Shown: positions 12,801 to 19,900 of the stretch, one piece after another | How the letters are laid out: each line of letters opens with the position of its first letter | Position numbering within the stretch: the first letter of the stretch is position 1 | The notes under the pieces: generated by a model | The model's input: the letters and a program-made list of their open reading frames with translations, nothing else | Told to the model about the DNA's origin: nothing | The model's database searches: none | Made by a program: the position numbers and the translations under genes | DNA from: Tubulanus polymorphus | Lineage: Eukaryota; Nemertea; Palaeonemertea; Tubulaniformes; Tubulanidae | Direction of reading: 5' to 3' | Assembly (NCBI RefSeq): GCF_964204645.1 | Contig: NC_134028.1 | Coordinates: 9,031,001 to 9,095,000 of the forward strand | Length of the DNA stretch: 64,000 bases

Positions 12801-14985
12801 CTTCCCTCGCACTCTGCCCAATTACCCGGGTTACTGTCCCAGGGACGATTCAAGTTACACCCAAATCAATTCCAATTGAATCTACACGCCTGGCCATTGT
12901 CAAGCGACAGCTTTCAAACCAAGGAATTTCTTCGGGGGCAGCCAGATTTATTGTGGAATCCAAACGTCCCTCTACTGGAGCATTGTACGATTCCAAATGG
13001 GAATGTTACTCCGATTGGTGTAATAGGAGAGCGGTGGATTCTCTCCACCCCTCTGTGTCAGAGTTAATAGATTTTTTCTATTTCCTGTTCGAAGAGAAGA
13101 ATAGACAGGTTATAACCATTAAAGGCTACAGATCAGCAATAGGGCATACTTTTCGTTCAGCGGGCGTCCCTGTAGTGACGGAGGATGTGAAAATAGCTCA
13201 ATTGATATCAGGTTTTGGGGTTAAGAGACCCAAACAGGTTTCAGATACCCCGCCATGGGACTTAACAGTGGTTCTTAGAGCACTTATGATCACTCCCTTC
13301 GAGCCTATCCGCAATACTACCCTGTCAGACTTATCTAAGAAAACGGTGTTCTTACTGTTCTTAGTGATGGCCGCGAGGCGTTCAGAGGTTCATGCTTTAT
13401 CGATGCGTCCGGGTCATATTTCCTTTGGTCCACAAAATAGGTTTGTCATTTTAAGGCCTGGTCTTAGTTTCATTGCCAAGAATCAAAAGGCTTCCGTAGC
13501 AGCCAGATCTTGGAAGATCGAGGCTTTGACGCATAGGGTATCTCACGATCTTCCTGATACGTCGCTCTGTCCAGTAAGAGCTTTAAAGGAGTACCTAGAG
13601 AGGACACTTCCCCACAGACAAGATAGGGAGAGGCTCTTTATTCCTCTCCGACAAGGGGATAAGAGAGATATCTCAAGGGACACAATCGCTAGATGGATTG
13701 TATCTTTAATGAAAGAAACTCTGCATTCTCAGGGGGCCCAGGCTCCGCTCGGGATACATTCTCATCAGGTGAGGGCATTAGCCACATCCTGGTCATTATT
13801 CACGGGGGCTTCCTTGGAACAGGTTTGTCATTCAGCCTTTTGGACGTCTCCATCTACCTTCTCGTCATTTTATTTGAAGGACGTTTCTGGACAGTTAGGC
13901 TCACTGTCCACGTTGGGTCCAATTGTTACTGCACAACGAATAAGCGTACAAAAAACATCGGGCCCAGTTAGACCTTTTTAAGCCAGGTCCTGGGGATTAA
14001 AGGGTTTCTTCTGTATTCAGCTATAAGAAAGTTGATGTATATAAGTTGTGGGCATCTTTTACAGGGCCTAGGTTACCTTAAGACAGTTAGTGGTAAGGGT
14101 TCCTTTCGATATAGGTATTAAGTTTAGACATGAATCATGATTTCATTTATATAGCCTGGGCAAGGCTGCGTCTAGAGTTTAAGTTTTTTACCTACTGGTT
14201 TAGGTTAATATCGAGGTAATGGCAGTCAGTGCCTTACTAAGGTATCCAGGAGTCAGTTGACACCGGGTTGTTTGATTTCCTTTTTTCGACTCAAACGTAA
14301 CGGGGTCATAATAGGCATGTTATATCTACCAGTACAGTTAGGAACTGAAAAGGAAGCAGCACGGTAGCTCCCCGATTTTTGGTTTTCCACTGGCTCACCT
14401 GGGGTTTGTTGCGGTTTTCTGCAGAGAGTTTTAGGGTGAGTGTAAGTGTAGAGAATTTAAATCGACTTTTGGTCGCCTCCCTCCTCCATTCTTTGGGATT
14501 CTGGCTACAGTGTATTTTCCCAGGGAATGTATTCGAAGTAAATATTACAATTTTGTTCAAAAATTGGTATTTACGAGGAATACTTACCTGGGAAAATACA
14601 CGGGTATTCCCACCCAGCCGTCCCCCAGGCGATTGAGGGATTATTGGCGCAAAAAGATGATGGCGTCTCGCCAGATGGCGCTATGTTACGGCGCCCCTAC
14701 CAAAAGTCGATTCGGGCGTTATCTGCCTAGCCAAAAGCAATATGGCTATAGTGTATTTTCCCAGGTAAGTATTCCTCGTAAATACCAATTTTTGAACAAA
14801 ATTGTAATTTTTGCTGTTGTGCCTACCGGTACCTAATAAATCGGTGATCTAGCCGCAGATATTGATTCGAGAAAAAATGTTTTTCATCGTAATGTTTATT
14901 CTATTTATCGACAGGTCTGATCCTGGCTTTAGAAGAAGAACTGGCCGAACCGATACAGGAACTTAAAGCCGCTGTAATGGCATGA
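843..14985 (+). CDS. LAMTOR3: LAMTOR3 (MP1), Ragulator complex subunit, six coding exons
   Basis: Coding exons: 843-851, 5163-5197, 6456-6514, 7358-7491, 8275-8338 and 14915-14985. All have GT-AG borders and compatible phases, giving 372 nt and 123 residues; the human protein has 124. LAMTOR3 is a roadblock/LC7-fold scaffold that pairs with LAMTOR2 in Ragulator on late endosomes/lysosomes and serves mTORC1 and MAPK signalling (family knowledge). Recognised stretches are VDGLHAIIVTDRDGVPILK, the NFLSTFGIATEQASKLGL block, NKLPLIVTLIA and the tail EEELAEPIQELKAAVMA. Exon 1 carries only nine coding bases (Met-Ala-Glu) and is the least certain piece. It is supported by ATGGCGGAG directly before GTAAAC and by the phase-0 match to exon 2. 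Intron 1 is 4.3 kb, and the last intron holds a complete DIRS element in the same sense. A poly(A) signal follows at 15067. Confidence 0.9.
1525..1682. repeat. Short hairpin MITE
   Basis: Inverted arms of about 32 nt start GGCTTATG and contain CAAGCAACGACGCCTACCGA; the opposite arm has its complement with small indels. About 158 bp in total, with no coding capacity. Just upstream (1452-1491) a second small inverted repeat pairs TTCAGCCTCGATTTG with its complement. Confidence 0.6.
2280..2900 (-). pseudogene. Decayed two-exon coding remnant, unrecognised protein
   Basis: On the minus strand an open stretch with HHQFYEGLCYDYVDPEVMQ runs to a good donor at about 2787. It can be spliced to an acceptor near 2595, followed by protein-like sequence that includes ATKVAIKDAKLSFYNDCQ and then, in another frame, YEDELVKFASKKRRLE, ending at a stop near 2363. 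At least two frame changes are needed, one before the donor and one after the acceptor, so this is not an intact gene. The last part looks helical and basic. I do not recognise the family. It sits between the inverted repeats of the 1225-3584 element and may be a relic of the element's own gene or a captured host fragment. Confidence 0.35.
3779..3933. repeat. MITE with 33-bp inverted ends
   Basis: The arms CTTTACAGGCGTTGAGACGG...CTAGGTCAC and the reverse complement at the right end differ by only a couple of bases. The loop is about 85 bp. Non-coding, inside LAMTOR3 intron 1. Confidence 0.65.
4389..4427. repeat. Perfect 13-bp hairpin
   Basis: GTGATCTGTGTGC and its exact reverse complement are separated by about 12 nt. 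Inside LAMTOR3 intron 1. The stem is too short for a classical microRNA precursor. Confidence 0.5.
5282..5422. repeat. MITE, GGGATCATTCATTTATTACG ends
   Basis: Both ends carry about 27 bp of inverted repeat beginning GGGATCATTCATTTATTACG. The centre has a G-rich run. The same termini, with GGGACC, bound the element at 7582-7933, so this is a dispersed family. No transposase is present and the superfamily is not assigned. Confidence 0.65.
6812..7154. repeat. 343-bp inverted-repeat element with 4-bp flanking duplication
   Basis: The ends ACATGGTTCCCACAG and CTGTGGGAACCATGT are exact complements. The flanks are ATCT on both sides (6808-6811 and 7155-7158), consistent with a short target duplication. 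Inside are several near-repeats of a GGGAAAA/AATTTTG word. Lies in LAMTOR3 intron 3. Confidence 0.6.
7582..7933. repeat. MITE, AAGGGACCATTCATTTATTA ends
   Basis: Second and larger member of the family seen at 5282-5422. The right side contains a 44-bp tandem duplication (7830-7917) of a G-rich unit ending in GAATTTCATTCGTATGTGAT. Lies in LAMTOR3 intron 4. Confidence 0.65.
8696..8833 (+). repeat. Left inverted terminal repeat of the DIRS element
   Basis: Matches the reverse complement of 14649-14808 except at the outermost 15-20 bases, where the two ends diverge (TTCGAATACATTCCC against GAGGAATACTTACC). The divergence at the tips is mirrored exactly in the internal complementary region, as expected if that region templates the ends. 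Confidence 0.9.
9215..11029 (+). CDS. DIRS ORF1, gag-like protein with Arg/Ser-rich N-terminus
   Basis: 604 residues from ATG 9215, uninterrupted. Residues about 50-135 are dense in Arg-Ser dipeptides and basic runs (RSRSRSR, RRRHQR, KKRRR), like the low-complexity region of SR splicing proteins. A charged, Pro-rich middle follows. The C-terminal part has a helical segment (about 370-470) and ends in an Asn/Tyr/Gly/Arg-rich tail (RGRARLRRGFNRPFRGRA), likely nucleic-acid binding. Position before the polymerase identifies it as the structural ORF of a DIRS element; sequence identity to any known gag is not evident to me. Its 3' end overlaps the open polymerase frame by about 85 nt. Confidence 0.75.
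   Translation: MSDHDVSSSPRGSRFKRRGKVDTPTKTPASSSGKVDTPECPDTRKQGNDPGRSVSRSRSRSRCSRSNSSSPTRRRHQRSNKKRRRSPSDPSSGSRSRSRSRSRVSRTYSLSPTRRRRKRAHKQQRRRSRSRSPADKPSDSSDIKNMLAIFSQEIASLKEQLKGKEPPGPKSPSVPTGPSCNPTDGLVLDDVNDFSDEEKSCDPEDPGLSRDGDMHRSCSPSPSTMEETGDIPFKDLVKEVFSRYGGTKAKPKPTQPRGSAAKIFSPSDDTEELVLAPHSAYREEWRETLDTTLWGGKRTDNNWSYPPLEAGMKDSKFFSPFYPPISGYKTYYYATPGADDPGFKPHFELDSDGSTTIGLPKKPPPTYTLPKQAMGELNQLARSICQIASFQDISLVAMHGELEKVKSQLVQDNPDPETMSEHVATIERILQSMAKALCHQVPLGIRIEANLALINRYSLLADSKLPEAVKVALYSAPLGNSSRVFYGCCASADAEATKIRESQAKAGRQSWKTPKKPSYYAGNSTYRNSPANQPAYNQSQVNSKLSYKKAGWTNSKGAQSDNNNNFNYNSYSQSSYSDNPQRGRARLRRGFNRPFRGRANTGTR
10944..12960 (+). pseudogene. DIRS polymerase: reverse transcriptase plus RNase H, frame-broken
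   Basis: The reverse transcriptase is open to 11858 with the fingers/palm segments LRMVIDLSALN and SIDLKDAYLQVPIH and the catalytic box YLDD at about 11630. RNase H follows in a different frame from about 11850 to 12620, with the acidic residues in LFTDAS, HLELLAV, LLTDNS and ADALSR all visible. The conserved tail moves to a third frame near a G5 run at about 12618, meets an in-frame TGA at 12739-12741, then shifts again near 12830 before the recombinase overlap. So there are three frame changes and one stop. Either the copy is decaying or the assembly has small indel errors in homopolymers; the intact catalytic motifs suggest a young copy. Confidence 0.85.
12780..13981 (+). CDS. DIRS tyrosine recombinase
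   Basis: This open frame overlaps the tail of the polymerase, as is usual in DIRS elements; no ATG start is obvious, so the left border is approximate. The catalytic set of tyrosine recombinases is present: the first Arg in AARRSEVHAL (about 13376), the His-x-x-Arg box in HSHQVRALA (about 13760) and the nucleophile Tyr in SSFYLKD (about 13869). The N-terminal part (RPSTGALYDSKW, then a helical core-binding region) fits the SAM-like DNA-binding domain. It should join the linear ends or circle to the target without duplication. The domain is uninterrupted from the N-terminal core to the stop. Confidence 0.88.
14503..14601 (+). repeat. Internal complementary region of the DIRS element
   Basis: The first half complements the left tip (TTCGAATACATTCCCTGGGA) and the second half complements the right tip (CCAGGTAAGTATTCCTCGTA). 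The two halves meet at CAAAATTGTAAT/ATTTAC, which defines the circular junction and puts the element borders at about 8696 and 14808. Confidence 0.9.
14649..14808 (+). repeat. Right inverted terminal repeat of the DIRS element
   Basis: Reverse complement of the left repeat over most of its length. It extends about 20 bases further (CAATTTTTGAACAAAATTG), a stretch also present in the internal complementary region. Confidence 0.9.
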
Positions 14986-15066
14986 TCTAGTCAAATATGT
15001 TTCATCGGGACTTGTATCAAATATTTAGAAATTTATATCGCGATAAATACTACATAAACTGTGAAT

Positions 15067-15072
15067 AATAAA
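15067..15072 (+). terminator. Poly(A) signal of LAMTOR3
   Basis: AATAAA 82 nt after the stop codon; further AATAAA/ATAAAA copies follow at about 15138-15145. Confidence 0.6.
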
Positions 15073-16888
15073 ACTATAATCTTACATGTGCCTACCGTAC
15101 GTATTAAAAATTTTGTTGCAATGAGAATTTGATTTGTATAAAATAAAACTGTATATCTATTTTTAAGAAATGTGTTTTTTGGTCATTATTTGGTCTTGCA
15201 ACAAATTATGCGCAAATGTCTTGATCCATTTTGAATTAAAACTGGATCCTCAGCATTTAGTAAAATGTTTTAGTTAAATGGTCGGCCTACAGCCTAGCTA
15301 CAGAGGAGGATCTAGGAACTTTGGTAGGCTGGGGTCCATAAGAAAGGAAAAAGCATTTTTTTCAGATTAAGCAGGCCGTCCCTTGATGTTAGATATTTTC
15401 AAAGAAATACATCTGAAATATGCTACATGTACTTCAGGAAGGATGACTGTTAAATTTGTCCTCAATGGGACGGCCTGAGACCACCCTTAATATGTCCCCC
15501 GAGATATTAGGAGCTATCAGGGCGCGAGTTCTAGTTCCCTGTGAGGCAGCATTATAATATTGAAAAAACCGGCTTAATTTGGTGCCAATGAAATTACTCC
15601 TGTTAAGTAAGGTGTTGACAACTGCTTTTCCATTTATGAAAATATAATTCTAGCCCAAAAGTTAACTCGATTACAATGTATTATTATGACAACTTATTGG
15701 ATGAATTGAGCGAGTCTGACTGTATCTACAAGTGGACAGAAACTGTCACGAATTTGGATCAAAAGCTACTAAAGCCACTTTTTCCGAACAACATTCTTAT
15801 TTTCCGGATCCACAAATCTAACATCAATTCTTTGAAATTGTGATCCCTATTTCAACATCGCATTGAAACCCAGTTCCAGCGAACTTCAAAGGACCAGAAA
15901 ATCTGTTGTTGAAAAAGTTGGTTATTTCCAGTATAGAACTTGGAACAAGTTTATGTTCGTTATATCTGATGAATTGCTTATCCGAGTTCATTAACATGAT
16001 CAGGTTCCGCTATCTACAGATAAGTATGATGAGATTAAGAAACGTTCATGTTTTTTTAATTACAATTGTCATCCCTGGTATACTGCCCAGTTTACTGATG
16101 TTCTGCTCTCAGAAACTAGGGGTCCAGGGACACCATGCCCACTTGGGAAGTGGTTTCAAATGCTCAACAATCTAACAATTTCAATATTCAACGTTTAGGA
16201 CGGCCATCTTGGGCCCTGGGGGGATTCACATATATCCGAAAGATCAAGGTAATTGATCAAAGCGTCTTCAAAATTTCCCTCAAAAAGTTCAAAAATGTGT
16301 AAAAAGTGCTGATTTTGGCGAACAACAATGGCTGCCAGTCGGCCATCTTGATTCTGACAGGGCCAGTTTTTGGGCTGAAGATGTGTCTAGGGTAGATACA
16401 TGTGTAACCCAAATATCAAGACGTTACCTTGAAGCGTCTTCAAAACTTCCTAAAATAACTGGATTCCGTCTACGGACGGAAACGAACGGACGGACGAAAA
16501 GTGAACGCAATAGCCCGCTGGGACTAAAGTCCCAAGTGGGCTAAAAACCTGGCGCGAGGTAGGGATGGTGGATTATTGGAAGCGTATCCAGGGAATGACG
16601 TCCTAGTTATAGTGCCTTTTTAATTTGGTTAAGTCGTCATAAATCGTAACATTGCTCAAGACATCATTATAGTCTCAATTGATATCTCGTCTCAATTGAT
16701 ATCTCCAGGCAATTCAATTTTACTAAATGAATGTCATTATTAGGATTAGTCGTTGCCACGATGTTCATTTGACTGTAATAAGGCTCTAAGGACAGCTTAA
16801 TCCAGAGATGTTTATTATCCAAACTCCCCCATATCCAGTAAGGTGTAAGAAAACTAAAATAAAATTATACATTTACAGTATTTCATAC
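15073..16888. other. Spacer between convergent LAMTOR3 and POLD2
   Basis: Holds a small inverted repeat at 15373-15478 (CAGGCCGTCCC and its complement), a copy of the GCCCACTTGGGA repeat family at 16117-16545, and otherwise unassigned AT-rich sequence. No coding exon seen. Confidence 0.5.
16117..16545 (-). repeat. Internally deleted copy of the GCCCACTTGGGA repeat family
   Basis: Starts at the CTAGGGGTCCAGGGACACC end and finishes at the hairpin end GGACTAAAGTCCCAAGTGGG. It is the reverse-strand counterpart of 26237-27490 but lacks most of the 153-bp tandem array. A conserved internal word is CAACAATGGCTGCCAGTC. Confidence 0.7.
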
Positions 16889-16894
16889 TTTATT
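16889..16894 (-). terminator. Poly(A) signal of POLD2
   Basis: AATAAA on the minus strand about 80 nt past the POLD2 stop codon. Confidence 0.6.
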
Positions 16895-16974
16895 TTCGAT
16901 ATACATGTACAAAAAAAATCATAACGATTTCAGTAAAATGCAGAAATTGGTTTGTAATGTGCAGTTTGTTTGAT

Positions 16975-19900
16975 TTATGAGATAGAACTGTTGAATTTAA
17001 CCGGACGAATTTCTAGATTACGAAGGTTTATCAATGCACAGGTTTGAGTGGAGCTGAATTTAGGCAAAGTGACCAGACAAACTTTTTGACCTTCACGACC
17101 TTAAAAAGAAATTGAAACAAACAATGATTAATCATAATACAGTTCGATCTTGTTGGAAGGACATTAAATCATTGTAAAACATGTACTATCCATTATTATT
17201 ACAATAAACACCTAACTATAATCAATCTGGGGTAATCTGCGGTCTTTGTTCAAGTTTCTTTAGTACCGGTTTTGGATGACAGATCCACTGATAGAAGTTG
17301 ATGAAACATCTCGCCGGATATGCTAGGGATCACGTTCTTAAGTATACCCATCATGAATTTCAAGGCGAGTTTCAAAAAGGCGAACCATTAGTAAGTTACG
17401 GGTCTCAGAATTCAGCCCAACAAATTACCTTTTTTTGGCTCAAAAAGGGAACCGAGAGGACAGCCATCTCGTATCAGATCCAATTTTTCTTGTGATGATA
17501 GGCCATAGGGGATACAAGTGCCAATTTTGGTGATCAAAATGGCTGCCAGTCAGCCATCTCGATTCAGATTAGGGCTAGTTTTTGGCCTGCAAATGTGTTT
17601 AGGGTAGATACATTTAAAAGCCAAATATCAAGACAATCCAAAGAATCCTACAGATGTACAGACGATAGGACAAACAGATGAGTTAACAACGCAATAGCCC
17701 GCTGGGGCTTAAGTCCCAAGTGGGCTAAAAAGGCAGAACAAAAATAGGCACAGTAAGGTACCTTCAAATGTCTTCGATCCGAATTCACTTTGATTTCCAA
17801 CTACATAAATGTGGGGACATTGACTAATTATGAATGGATCCTCGTCGTAGTAAGGATAACAGCCTACAATAAATCAAGAAAAATGATTAAAATATCACAA
17901 CTCTGAATATGAAAACACAAAACTAATGAATAGAATGCACAAGCAGACACGTATTTCGCCCAGACACAAAACAGTTATCATAGTGAAATACATTTGTTCA
18001 GGACCCAGTTCCATTATTGTTAATTCTTCTTGAGTCTTATAGTAACCAAGAAATGTAGAACTGGATGGGTCATGTGCCCTTGAAACTTTCAACCAAAGTG
18101 CCACTCGACTGAGGGTTACGGTTATGAATATGTCTTTCAACCCCATTTTAAAGCTAAATAAGCTACTAGTTTAGGGATATCATTCGAAAATGTAAAATTT
18201 CATGTATTTGTATAATTTCATGTATTCAGCTACTCGACTTTCTTAAATGTGTTTTGGTTTCCACATACAAATGACCGTCCATATTTGAATAGAAGAAAAA
18301 CCCAAAATTATGACGAAAAGCTCTGAGCCATTCTTGACATTTCAACTCAAATGCTATGAGCCATTTTCAAATCATAGTCCACAGCATTTGAGTCAAAACA
18401 TCATCAAACTAGTAAATTGTGAGTTTTATTACAATCCATTTTGTCCTTTGTTGCATTAAACTTGTCAGACTACGTCGGCTGCCATACTCTACCTAATGTA
18501 TCTGGAGCAGTAGGAGTCAGGTGACCCCATTTCAAACTTTGTTCCAATATTTCTAACCGGTCATCGAAACTCGTGTACTTGTAAATATCGGATAAACTCT
18601 CTCCGGATGAGAATAATATTCTGTTGAAAAAAAAACGAAACAAAATTAATCGTTCAATACATCATTCTAGTATCATCAGTATGATCCGCAGAGCCCAAAC
18701 TGCTTTTATCATTTCAACGAAATAAAGGGGTTTTATATTCAATGTAGGAATTCAGTCAAAAATTGCCTCTAAAATGGCCACCAGTCAGCGATTTCATTTG
18801 TCAGAATCACTGAATATCATCAATAAATTTTGGTTTTCACATTGAAAACGATATAAACTTACTGCACATTATCGATAGAACATTCGTATGGGTTGGTAAC
18901 GGTGTGTAGAGTAGGGTAACTCATAGCTTGAGGAAACATGCAACGATGCATAGGTTGTTGAGGTAATACATAATTCGCCGGGTCCTGATCACCCGCCATC
19001 AAATCCACATCTAACGAACCCTGCGAATAATAAAAACATCCAGAATGTAGCATATGAATGTGGCCGAGTGGTCAAACAAGTGCTACCATAATAGGTGTAG
19101 TTTTGGTGGCGACAGCTATGCCAGTTTGAGTTTGGTCATCGGTCAGGTAACAACTCCACATGCAAATTGATACGTTTTTAGAAATAGGCCTATATCAAAA
19201 GTTTCCATTTTTGCAGCAACGGTAGAACTCACTTAAATCACTGTGGACTTTTGCTATATATCAATAATTCGAATTTACCGGTAATAAATTCGAAGAAATC
19301 TGGGTAGTCCCTAGTAATCTGAATTAAGTGAGTTCTACTGTATCTCTGTGTCATGCCTATGCGGCCAAGCAACTATCTATTTCTCCAGAATGCAGCAAAA
19401 TATATTCATGTGAAAAGTGAGAAAAATCAACACACGGCGGGAGGATTTGAGCACAGTCACCTGAATACTGATAGCGGCCGTTCATATAGTTCAAAAGCTA
19501 CATTTTGCTGATTTTCAGCCCAACCCACATATACATGTTATTCCATCTAAAGCATTATGCATGTACGGAGAAGTGGGGTACTTGACGAAAGAAAAAACCC
19601 GATGAACATTGGTTTTAAAGTATTTTACATACCACGATTTGAGTAAGAATGTCATCTAAACTCTTAATAGCATCTACGCTACCAGCAGTGGTATGCTTGC
19701 TCAGATATTTAGCCTGAAAACAAATAAGAAAAGTTAAGATTCTTCCTGTTCTCTCTCTGTCGTTCCTCCCCTTGCTGCAAATCTCAAAACTGAATTTTTC
19801 ACCTGTTCAAATTGGCTTTTATTTTTCGTAGTTTTACTCATCGAGTTTCCGAGAATGACCAGACGAACGATTTTAGCCGATTCTCGCTGTTGCTGTTCTT

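Larger units (their letters stand above)
8696..14808 (+). mobile_element. Complete DIRS-type tyrosine-recombinase retrotransposon
   Basis: About 6.1 kb. The left end (8696-8833) and right end (14649-14808) are inverted repeats, alike for about 125 bp through GGCGCCGTAACATAGCGCC. An internal complementary region at 14503-14601 carries the complement of the extreme left end joined to the complement of the extreme right end. That three-part arrangement is the hallmark of DIRS elements, which integrate through a circle with a tyrosine recombinase and make no target duplication. Order inside: gag-like ORF, reverse transcriptase/RNase H, tyrosine recombinase, all in the plus sense. The element lies in the last intron of LAMTOR3, same orientation. 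Confidence 0.93.

Noticed and set aside
19060-19140. tRNA-Leu-like A box (GGCCGAGTGGTCAAAC)
   Set aside because: No matching B box or acceptor stem downstream; at best a worn SINE head.
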